A stretch of 19,014 nucleotides of DNA from JASGCK01 sp031538565 (GTDB taxonomy: Bacteria; Pseudomonadota; Gammaproteobacteria; Burkholderiales; Burkholderiaceae_C). Numbering within the stretch: the stretch's first letter is position 1; each line of letters opens with the position of its first letter. Positions 1 to 5,866 of the stretch are shown piece after piece. Where the stretch lies: NCBI GenBank assembly GCA_031538565.1, contig JAVKLS010000023.1, positions 1 to 19,014 of the forward strand, in the 5' to 3' direction. A program made the translations under genes and the position numbers. The notes below the pieces were generated by a model, which worked only from the letters and a program-made list of their open reading frames with translations, was not told the origin of the DNA and did no database searches.

Positions 1-52
1 AAAAAAAAACTTCCTACCCCCCCCCCCACGCGGGTGGGGGGGGGGGGGGGGG
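1..52. other. Low-complexity homopolymer runs at the sequence edge
   Basis: Nine A are followed by a run of 11 C (17-27), a short GC-rich spacer and a run of 17 G (36-52). The C and G runs face each other as an inverted pair. Runs of this kind at the very first bases are most simply an assembly or sequencing artefact at a contig end. A slippage-prone tract is possible but cannot be shown here. The reading frame of the following gene passes through without a stop, so it gives no help in choosing. Confidence 0.8.
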
Positions 53-58
53 CCCACA

Positions 59-940
59 TTACGACTGCTTCTAGCGCTAACACCGCTTAGCGCCTATTGT
101 CAGGAGACCTTCACCGCGCCAGCCGAGTGGACGGCGGCGGCGGGTCGGTTAGGCGTCACCGTTTCTGGGGGGGCTGATGCTGGCTCTGCATGCGCTGCAT
201 TGCTCGACAAACTAAATAAAGACGGGAGCTATTTTTACTTTTCGCCAAGTCCATCTGGCTCTGCGTGCAATATCCAAGGCAGGTGGACTACACAAGGGTT
301 TCCCGGGGGTAGTGCAGGCTACATATGCCAAATTTCAAACACCGTGCCATCAGGTGTCAGTGGGCTCTTAATGGCCAAACTAACCAATCAAGCTCCCTGT
401 GAGTATTCGTGCCAAGCGGGCTATCAAAGGTATCAAAATAGCGCTTATTGCCACCCGAAGCCTTGCCCTATCACGCCGCTAGCTCCTCCAACAGACGATG
501 AGGTGAAACCATTTTTAGATGGCACTGCGGCTGTGCGCGAAGATAAGCTCTCACCCGCCATGAACAAGGCGCTTAATGATCTGCGCCGTGCCGTGCAAAG
601 CGAGGGCGGCACGCTCACCGTTAACTCTGCTTGGCGACCGCCAAGTTATCAGACGTATTTTTTTGATATTGTGAGTAGAAACAACGACTTCATAAAGAAT
701 CCCACATTAACGACGGCTATCCCAGCTTGTGCCGCCATCAAGGATGCTGTAACTGCTGCGCATAAAAAACATCAGCTGAAAACTAAGGCGGGCGAAACAT
801 CACCTCACTCGTCAGGCATTGCCTTTGATGCCAATTGGTCGGGTGTCTCTAATGAACGTATCGACACCTTGGCAAAGCAATTCAATTTGCATCGTCCATT
901 TGTTATCGATGACCCCATCCATTTCCAATTTATCAAATAA
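59..940 (+). CDS. 5'-truncated secreted M15-family (VanY/D,D-carboxypeptidase-like) peptidase
   Basis: The frame is open from the window edge. The first in-frame start is TTG at 200, but coding character continues upstream: residues read from 59 look like the hydrophobic part of a signal peptide (LRLLLALTPLSA), so I call it 5' partial. The N-terminal half is cysteine-rich and unrecognised. The C-terminal half carries M15 hallmarks: SAWRPPSYQ, then SPHSSGIAFDAN (the SxHxxGxAxD zinc-binding signature, with His and Asp ligands) and DPIHFQF near the end, supplying the last His. Such enzymes are metallopeptidases that trim D-Ala or L-Ala-D-Glu bonds in peptidoglycan peptides, acting outside the cytoplasm. 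The next gene starts ten bases after the stop, so the two are probably co-transcribed. The exact bond cleaved cannot be read from the sequence. The family call is fairly sure; the role of the N-terminal domain is unknown. Confidence 0.75.
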   Translation, partial: LRLLLALTPLSAYCQETFTAPAEWTAAAGRLGVTVSGGADAGSACAALLDKLNKDGSYFYFSPSPSGSACNIQGRWTTQGFPGGSAGYICQISNTVPSGVSGLLMAKLTNQAPCEYSCQAGYQRYQNSAYCHPKPCPITPLAPPTDDEVKPFLDGTAAVREDKLSPAMNKALNDLRRAVQSEGGTLTVNSAWRPPSYQTYFFDIVSRNNDFIKNPTLTTAIPACAAIKDAVTAAHKKHQLKTKAGETSPHSSGIAFDANWSGVSNERIDTLAKQFNLHRPFVIDDPIHFQFIK

Positions 941-950
941 AGGATTTCAT

Positions 951-1781
951 ATGAAACTCAATCGCACTTTATTTATGCTGTTTTTGCTTACTGCGCCATT
1001 AGCTGCCACAGCAGAAATTGCATCCGTTACGGGCTATGGCAAGCACGTAATTGACCCTGTTACTAAAGTCAAATCTGCGCTTTACACCTTTAAGCTAGAG
1101 CCCTTGCAAAAGGGGCGAACTTTTGGATCGTTTTTTTTAGGCGATGCACCAGGCGAGGCGCAATTTTATTATGAGGTTATATATAAAAACTTAATGAAGC
1201 CAAGGGTGCCGGCCATTGTGGTTGGTTCGCCCAGTGGATGGGCGGGTGAAGAAGCTCGCATGATGGAGTCTCTACAGTACGAAATTCAATGGGGTTGCAG
1301 AGAGCTTGTTTATTGCTTAAAGGCGGGGCAATCAAGCGATAAATTCACAGTGAAACTACCTAAAGCTGACCCTGCGTATGTGCGTGCGTATTATTCTTTT
1401 GGCGAGTACTATGGTCCAGCAAACCACGACCGTGTCATCCCTTTTGACACCATCGCCCCTCGTTTTGATTTTTCAGTGGTGACTTACGCGAGCGGGCGCA
1501 ATGCTGCTTCGCCCCGCACGGACTGGACGGAGGTGGTGGTGACCCCGACCATTTCTGACAATTACGACCCGTACCCTGTGTCGCTGCTCGATAGCGTAAC
1601 TTCAAGCGATGCAAGTTTTGTTGCTGGCGATGTTGAAGTTGGTAATGGAGCAACTTTTGGCGATGAGGTGCTGAGCTTCTGGATTAAAAATGCCCCTAAT
1701 CGCCAGTACGTCGTCAAGTACACGGGCATGGACGCCAGCGGCAATAAAACCAAAGTTTCAAAAACCATTTGGGCGCCTTGA
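951..1781 (+). CDS. Secreted protein of unknown function with Ig/HYR-like C-terminal domain
   Basis: The protein has 276 residues. I chose the ATG at 951 over an upstream in-frame ATG at 819, because AGGA lies 7 bases before 951 and the protein then opens with a clean signal peptide (MKLNRTLFMLFLLTAPLAATA, cleavage near residue 21). The middle contains a pair of cysteines close together (WGCRELVYC) that could form a disulfide. The last 70 or so residues (PVSLLDSVTSSD..., ending YTGMDASGNKTK) resemble the Ig-like or HYR repeats of bacterial surface proteins. I do not recognise the N-terminal region. The gene follows the truncated M15 peptidase at a 10-base gap, which suggests a joint role in the periplasm or outside the cell. 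Both genes look more AT-rich than the housekeeping genes to the right. Confidence 0.7.
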   Translation: MKLNRTLFMLFLLTAPLAATAEIASVTGYGKHVIDPVTKVKSALYTFKLEPLQKGRTFGSFFLGDAPGEAQFYYEVIYKNLMKPRVPAIVVGSPSGWAGEEARMMESLQYEIQWGCRELVYCLKAGQSSDKFTVKLPKADPAYVRAYYSFGEYYGPANHDRVIPFDTIAPRFDFSVVTYASGRNAASPRTDWTEVVVTPTISDNYDPYPVSLLDSVTSSDASFVAGDVEVGNGATFGDEVLSFWIKNAPNRQYVVKYTGMDASGNKTKVSKTIWAP

Positions 1782-1948
1782 GAGCCGAGCGAATAAGGCG
1801 CTTACTTTTGGCGGAGACGAACGAGCACTGGGCTGAGCGGGTGTATCCGGATATGCAGGGGTATTGGGAGTGGCGGGACGAGCAAGCCGCCAAGAGTGAA
1901 GTTTGCCCTGCAGGGCAAACTTCACTCTTGAAAGTCGTCAACAACTAA
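1769..1948 (+). pseudogene. Possible remnant of an unidentified coding region
   Basis: A frame overlapping the end of the preceding gene stays open to a TAA at 1946-1948. Its only starts are weak TTG or GTG codons. From about 1799 it reads like protein: RRLLLAETNEHWAERVYP, then DMQGYWEWRDEQAAKS. After that it enters the perfect palindrome, which is unlikely to be original coding sequence. I see no ribosome binding site and cannot name a family. It could be the broken end of an accessory gene interrupted at the palindrome, or chance. Confidence 0.25.
1891..1930. repeat. Perfect 40-base palindrome
   Basis: The arm 1891-1910 (caagagtgaagtttgccctg) is followed immediately by its exact reverse complement at 1911-1930, with no spacer and no mismatch. 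Symmetry ends abruptly on both sides (C at 1890 against A at 1931). In RNA it would form a long hairpin whose loop must come from the central bases. No T-run follows the arm, so it is not a classical intrinsic terminator, although it lies about 110 bases after a gene end. A recombination junction or an assembly fold-back are alternatives. Confidence 0.9.
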
Positions 1949-2134
1949 ACGAAGGCAAAATCACTGGATGCATTGAACTGAATTTGCAGCATTATTGGGA
2001 CTTGACTGTCCTTGGGTTTAATTAGAATTACCTTTCGACAAGCTCAAGGTGAACGGGGTTTTGCAGAGGCTCCTTTACTGGTAGTGGGTTGAAATGCCAG
2101 ATTCAATATTGACTAATACACCTCTAAGAAAAAA
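1949..2134. other. Intergenic stretch with a dispersed-repeat-like motif
   Basis: Together with the remnant and palindrome this completes the gene-free region between 1782 and 2134. I see no convincing gene. At 2031-2057 the bases cctttcgacaagctcaagg, continuing tgaacggg, resemble the short repeat often met between betaproteobacterial genes (CTTCGACAAGCTCAGGGCGAACGG type, from memory). Here it is a single, degenerate copy without the usual inverted partner. Bases 2127-2134 just before the next ATG are A-rich with only a weak Shine-Dalgarno-like AAGA. Confidence 0.45.
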
Positions 2135-2584
2135 ATGCAATGTACAGTAAGCTGGACGGGCGCTAGTGGCGCTCATTCCAAAATGGGATTTTTAGCGGAA
2201 ACGGGAACGGGGCACACATTGATGATGGACGGGGCGCCTGACGCTGCAAAACCCGAATTGGGCGGTATGAATTTGGCGCCGCGTCCTATGGAGCTTTTGC
2301 TTGCGGGCACAGGCGGCTGCTCTGCCTATGACGTGGTTTTGATTTTGAAACGCGGCAGGCATGATGTGCGCGGCTGCTCGGTCACGTTGACTAGCGAGCG
2401 CGCCGAGGCAGACCCTAAGGTGTTTACCAAAATCCACTTGCAGTTTTCTGTTGCGGGTAGGGGGATTCCTGTCGCTGCGATTGAGCGCGCGATTGCCATG
2501 AGTCACGACAAGTATTGCTCGGCATCCATCATGCTGGGTAAGGCGGCGCAAATCACCACGGGTTTTGACTATGCGGAAGTCTAG
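2135..2584 (+). CDS. OsmC-family peroxiredoxin-like protein
   Basis: The protein has 149 residues, normal for the OsmC/Ohr superfamily. The two redox cysteines are at C62, in GGCSAYDV, and C128, in KYCSAS, at the spacing and in the motifs used by OsmC and Ohr proteins to reduce organic hydroperoxides with dithiol donors. PMELLLAGTGGC is a typical helix-start segment for this fold. It would work as a cytoplasmic dimer. The sequence is closer to the YhfA-like OsmC branch than to Ohr, but that is a judgement by eye, so no gene symbol is given. The start has only a weak AAGA ribosome site. A rhodanese gene converges on it 22 bases downstream, and both are thiol or sulfur proteins, which may be chance. 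Confidence 0.88.
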   Translation: MQCTVSWTGASGAHSKMGFLAETGTGHTLMMDGAPDAAKPELGGMNLAPRPMELLLAGTGGCSAYDVVLILKRGRHDVRGCSVTLTSERAEADPKVFTKIHLQFSVAGRGIPVAAIERAIAMSHDKYCSASIMLGKAAQITTGFDYAEV

Positions 2585-2606
2585 GCAGGCGAGCGCAAGG
2601 CGAGCA

Positions 2607-2999
2607 CTATAGCTGCTCCCACGGCAGACCATCAAAGCGCCAGCCGTTGATGGCGCTGCGGTGGTGTGCGGCGTCCAAGCTGCCTTCAAAGCCGTGGACG
2701 ACGTTGACGAGATCGGTAAACCCTGCGGCTTTGAGCAATTCGCCTGCGGTCGCGGAACGTACCCCGCTGCGGCACAAGAGAACAATGGGCGTGTCGCGCT
2801 TGGGGACTTCGCGCTCCACGGCGGCAATAAAAGCGGCAGGGTCGGACTCAAAGTTGGGAAATTCGTACCAGGGGATATTGATGGATTTGGGTGGTCGTCC
2901 CACATAAAGTGATTCAATTTCCATGCGCACATCAATTAAAACGGCGCTGGGATTACTTTGGAGAATGCTCCAACTTTGGGATGGCGAAAGATGTTTCAT
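2607..2999 (-). CDS. Single-domain rhodanese-like sulfurtransferase
   Basis: The protein has 130 residues and one rhodanese domain. The active-site loop CRSGVRS holds the persulfide-forming Cys at residue 76. VLIDVRMEIES and GRPPKSINIPW near the N-terminus are the other conserved blocks (DVR...E...G.I.GA.NIP in the family). Such proteins carry or transfer sulfane sulfur in the cytoplasm; no signal peptide is present. The gene is divergent from the metH homocysteine module with a 23-base gap, so the promoters of the two must overlap each other or the opposite coding region. That arrangement may link it to sulfur amino acid metabolism, which is inference. The physiological sulfur acceptor cannot be read from the sequence. 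Confidence 0.88.
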   Translation of the reverse strand: MKHLSPSQSWSILQSNPSAVLIDVRMEIESLYVGRPPKSINIPWYEFPNFESDPAAFIAAVEREVPKRDTPIVLLCRSGVRSATAGELLKAAGFTDLVNVVHGFEGSLDAAHHRSAINGWRFDGLPWEQL

Positions 3000-3022
3000 G
3001 GCAGCTATTCTAAAATCTTGTC

Positions 3023-4054
3023 ATGCACGCACCACACAACTCTAAAAAATATACTCGCGGGCAAGTCTTGCCTGAAATTTTGAACCGCCGCATTATGGTC
3101 TTGGACGGCGCTATGGGCACGATGGTGCAGCGCTTCAAACTGAGTGAAGCACAGTTTCGCGGCGAGCGGTTTAAAGACTTCCACAAGGACGTCAAAGGTA
3201 ATAACGAGTTACTGAGTTTGACGTGCCCAAGCATTATTCAAGATATCCACGAAGGTTACCTTGCCGCAGGGGCGGACATCATCGAAACCAACACCTTTGG
3301 CGCGACCACGGTAGCGCAGGCGGACTACGATATGCAGCATCTTGCCAAGGACATGACGCTCGCCTCGGCCAAACTAGCCCGCGCCGCTTGCGATAAGTTT
3401 TCTGCGCCTGACAAGCCTCGTTTTGTGGCGGGAGCGCTGGGGCCGACACCCAAAACCGCCAGTATTAGCCCCGATGTCAACGACCCAGGCGCTAGAAACG
3501 TCAGCTTCGAAGAGTTAAGAGGCGCTTACTATGAGCAAGTGGAGGCCTTGATTGCGGGCGGTGCGGATTTGCTGCTGGTTGAGACAATTTTTGACACCTT
3601 AAACGCCAAAGCTGCGCTGTTTGCTATTGATGAATACTTTGCAGCCAGTGGTGAATGTTTGCCCATCATCATCAGCGGAACGGTCACAGACGCGTCGGGG
3701 CGCATTCTGAGCGGACAGACGGTGACTGCGTTTTGGCATTCTGTTCGGCACGCCCAGCCGCTTGCCGTGGGATTGAACTGCGCCTTGGGCGCGGCGCTCA
3801 TGCGGCCCTACATCCAAGAGCTGGCTAAAGCGGCAGGGGACACTTTTATTAGCTGCTACCCCAATGCGGGTTTGCCCAACCCTATGGCGGAGACGGGTTT
3901 TGACGAAACCCCCGAAGTGACTAGCCGCTTATTACACGAGTTTGCGACGGAGGGTTTGGTTAACATTGTGGGTGGTTGTTGCGGCACAACGCCTGAGCAT
4001 ATTGGCGCAATTGGTCACTCGGTGTTTAAACTACCGCCCAGATTGCTTACTTAA
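3023..4054 (+). CDS. metH: Methionine synthase, homocysteine-binding (N-terminal) module only
   Basis: The 343 residues match the first module of cobalamin-dependent MetH and then stop. LDGAMGTMVQ (27-36) is the classical start of the homocysteine methyltransferase barrel. The zinc and homocysteine site is complete: C253 in GLNCALG, and C319-C320 in GGCCGTTP. The pterin, cobalamin and AdoMet-reactivation modules are absent. Many Burkholderiales split MetH into this short protein and a second protein of about 900 residues, so this is probably a natural half-enzyme rather than a truncation; the C-terminus ends cleanly. The second half would be expected next door, but the following gene here is an RNase. 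The partner must lie elsewhere or be lost. MetH transfers the methyl group of methyltetrahydrofolate to homocysteine. Confidence 0.9.
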   Translation: MHAPHNSKKYTRGQVLPEILNRRIMVLDGAMGTMVQRFKLSEAQFRGERFKDFHKDVKGNNELLSLTCPSIIQDIHEGYLAAGADIIETNTFGATTVAQADYDMQHLAKDMTLASAKLARAACDKFSAPDKPRFVAGALGPTPKTASISPDVNDPGARNVSFEELRGAYYEQVEALIAGGADLLLVETIFDTLNAKAALFAIDEYFAASGECLPIIISGTVTDASGRILSGQTVTAFWHSVRHAQPLAVGLNCALGAALMRPYIQELAKAAGDTFISCYPNAGLPNPMAETGFDETPEVTSRLLHEFATEGLVNIVGGCCGTTPEHIGAIGHSVFKLPPRLLT

Positions 4055-4099
4055 CAGGAAAATCCTGCGCCAATTTTGCGCTAAGGGCTTGATTTTTTA

Positions 4100-4136
4100 G
4101 GGCTAAAGCCCCACACTTAGACCTCGGCTGAAGTGT
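4100..4136. other. Two short inverted repeats before the RNase gene
   Basis: Bases 4100-4104 and 4107-4111 form a 5-base stem (gggct, agccc) with a 2-base loop. Bases 4113-4118 and 4131-4136 form a 6-base stem (acactt, aagtgt) with a 12-base loop. Neither is followed by a T-run on the plus strand, so I do not call a terminator. They lie between metH and the RNase start at 4145 and could be leader structures or chance. Confidence 0.25.
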
Positions 4137-4144
4137 AAGTCCTA

Positions 4145-4510
4145 ATGTTTCCCAAAAATCTCAAGTTATTTGTTGTTGCTTCGGCGCTGTTGTTTGGTTG
4201 CTGGGGGGCGTTGGCGCTGCCGAACAATGTGGCTCTTTCCGAGTTGCCAAAGTCGGCGCAAAGCACTTATGCATTGATCCAGCAAGGCGGTCCATTTCCT
4301 TATGAAAAGGATGGTGTTGTTTTTGGTAATTATGAAAAGAAGTTACCGCAGCAAAAGCGCGGTTACTACCGAGAGTTCACCGTGAAGACTTCCGCCAGCC
4401 GTAGCCGAGGCGCTGTTCGCATTGTGTGCGGCGGCGCTAAAAACAAGCCGTTTGAGGCCTGCTATTACACCGACAACCATTACGCTTCCTTTAAAAAAAT
4501 CGTTCCTTAA
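4145..4510 (+). CDS. Secreted barnase-type (N1/T1/Sa family) ribonuclease
   Basis: The protein has 121 residues with a signal peptide (hydrophobic 8-24, cleavage near ALA-LP). The mature part lines up with barnase: FGNYEKKLP matches FSNREGKLP, YYREFTV carries the catalytic base (E77), RGAVRIV holds two arginines spaced as R83/R87 of barnase (R88, R92), and TDNHYASFKKI supplies the general acid His (H112). All expected catalytic positions are present, so an active guanine-preferring endoribonuclease exported from the cell is likely. A cysteine pair (C95, C106) could give a disulfide that barnase lacks. The barstar-like gene starts 4 bases after the stop, as expected for enzyme and inhibitor. 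No strong ribosome binding site is seen before the ATG. Confidence 0.88.
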   Translation: MFPKNLKLFVVASALLFGCWGALALPNNVALSELPKSAQSTYALIQQGGPFPYEKDGVVFGNYEKKLPQQKRGYYREFTVKTSASRSRGAVRIVCGGAKNKPFEACYYTDNHYASFKKIVP

Positions 4511-4514
4511 AAAA

Positions 4515-5102
4515 ATGACCACCATAAATCACCCAGAAGCCGCCAAGGATATTCTTCTCAAGCGTGTTAAGCCCAATATCGTGCAGTCTATCCGTGCGCA
4601 TGGCGTCACTGAGCTGCATACTGCCGCATCACAGCTCAACCATCATTTTTTGTATGCCAATTTAGGCGTGGCACAAAGTAAACAAGATATTTTGGATGCG
4701 ATTGCTTTGCAGTTCACCTTCCCCCCGCACTTTGGGAAAAATTTTGATTCGCTCTACGACTGCTTGACCGACCCTTTGTACAAAGCAGGTCAACAAATGG
4801 GTTTTATTGTGGTGCTGGAGCATATTCCGGTCACATCCAAGTTCGACAAAGAAACCCGTGAGCAATTGCTGGATATCTTTCGTGATGCCGCCGATTATTG
4901 GCATGATCGCAAAATCTCGTTTCGCTGCTTTTATTCGTTTTCCGTTGCGCGGACCGCAGGCGATGCGGGGTTGGGCAAGGAAGGACAAGAGCCCGAGGGA
5001 TTTGACGAGCCCATGCCCACAGACAAGCTGGTGGATATTTCGCCGTTGGCGCTGCGCATGAGCAGCCCTTTCAATGCAGGTTATTGGCTGGCAGCGCCTT
5101 AG
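4515..5102 (+). CDS. Barstar-family ribonuclease inhibitor, enlarged
   Basis: The protein has 195 residues from ATG 4515; the in-frame ATG at 4422 lies inside the RNase gene and is less likely. The core FPPHFGKNFDSLYDCLTD (70-86) matches the barnase-contact helix of barstar: D78, Y81 and D82 sit where barstar has D35, W38 and D39, of which D39 fills the barnase active site. No signal peptide is seen, so it should protect the cytoplasm against the RNase encoded just upstream. Barstar itself has about 90 residues. Here there are about 50 extra residues before the core and a C-terminal tail after it (PEGFDEPMPTDKL... to WLAAP). The gene is probably translated by coupling to the RNase gene, as no Shine-Dalgarno sequence is visible. 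Its stop overlaps that of rsmA on the other strand. Confidence 0.87.
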   Translation: MTTINHPEAAKDILLKRVKPNIVQSIRAHGVTELHTAASQLNHHFLYANLGVAQSKQDILDAIALQFTFPPHFGKNFDSLYDCLTDPLYKAGQQMGFIVVLEHIPVTSKFDKETREQLLDIFRDAADYWHDRKISFRCFYSFSVARTAGDAGLGKEGQEPEGFDEPMPTDKLVDISPLALRMSSPFNAGYWLAAP

Positions 5103-5866
5103 TCATCGCCGATGATGGGCATGGTTTCTTGCGCGAGCGTGAGGTAGTCATCTACAGAGACCTCCTCGGCGCGGCGTTGAACGTCAAATGTGCCAGCAAA
5201 ACCGTGTTCATCTAGCCACCTCCCTAGCGTATGCCGCAGCAGTTTGCGGCGCTGACTAAAAGCAAGGCGCACAATTTCACTTAGGTGCTGCACATCCACG
5301 CGTGCGGGCGTGGGGCACGGTGTCATGCGGACGATGGCACTGACCACGCGCGGCGGCGGATCAAAGCAGTCGGGAGGCACATCAAACAGCGATTGCATCG
5401 CATAACGCCATTGAAGCATGACGCTTAATCGTCCATAGCTCGAGGTGCTTGGCTTGGCCACCATGCGATCGACTACCTCTTTTTGCAGCATGAAATGCTG
5501 GTCTTGAATGAGGTGTGCAGCATCCAGCAAGTGAAACAAAATAGGACTCGAAATGTTGTAGGGCAAATTACCGACTACCCGCAAAGGACGCACTGCGAGC
5601 GCTGAAAAATCAACGCGCAGCACATCGGACTCGATCACGGTTATTTTGGCATTGGACTTTAGCCGCGCTGCCAAATCGCGGTCTAGTTCAATGACGGTGA
5701 GGTGTGAAAGCTGGGCAAGTAGCGGTTGTGTCAGGGCGCCAAGACCTGGGCCAATCTCGACCATGCAGTCACCCTGTTGCGGCGAAATAGCATCCACGAT
5801 GCTCGCCAAAATGGCTGCGTTCGATAAAAAATGCTGACCAAATCGCTTGCGCGGGATATGCCTCAT
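5099..5866 (-). CDS. rsmA: 16S rRNA dimethyladenosine transferase RsmA (KsgA)
   Basis: The protein has 255 residues. It begins RKRFGQHFL, the family's N-terminal signature. Motif I for AdoMet binding is EIGPGLGALT (37-46), and the catalytic motif IV NLPYN is at 100-104. FSQRRKLLRHTL in the C-terminal domain is also typical. It dimethylates two adjacent adenines in the 3' hairpin of 16S rRNA late in 30S assembly. Its ATG overlaps the surA stop as ATGA (5863-5866), so translation is coupled and it is the third gene of the lptD-surA-rsmA run. In many proteobacteria pdxA lies between surA and rsmA; here it does not. The gene ends overlapping the barstar gene by 4 bases. Confidence 0.96.
   Translation of the reverse strand: MRHIPRKRFGQHFLSNAAILASIVDAISPQQGDCMVEIGPGLGALTQPLLAQLSHLTVIELDRDLAARLKSNAKITVIESDVLRVDFSALAVRPLRVVGNLPYNISSPILFHLLDAAHLIQDQHFMLQKEVVDRMVAKPSTSSYGRLSVMLQWRYAMQSLFDVPPDCFDPPPRVVSAIVRMTPCPTPARVDVQHLSEIVRLAFSQRRKLLRHTLGRWLDEHGFAGTFDVQRRAEEVSVDDYLTLAQETMPIIGDD

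Noticed and set aside
819..950. N-terminal extension of the Ig-like secreted protein from an ATG at 819
   Set aside because: It overlaps the peptidase gene and would bury the signal peptide; the ATG at 951 has AGGA at the right distance.
2192..2935. 247-codon minus-strand frame across the OsmC and rhodanese genes
   Set aside because: It overlaps two well-supported genes and its product has low-complexity, motif-free composition; it is a shadow frame.
4092..4111. T-run plus hairpin after metH as a terminator
   Set aside because: The T-run precedes the stem on the plus strand, and no T-run follows it on either strand, so the order is wrong for an intrinsic terminator.
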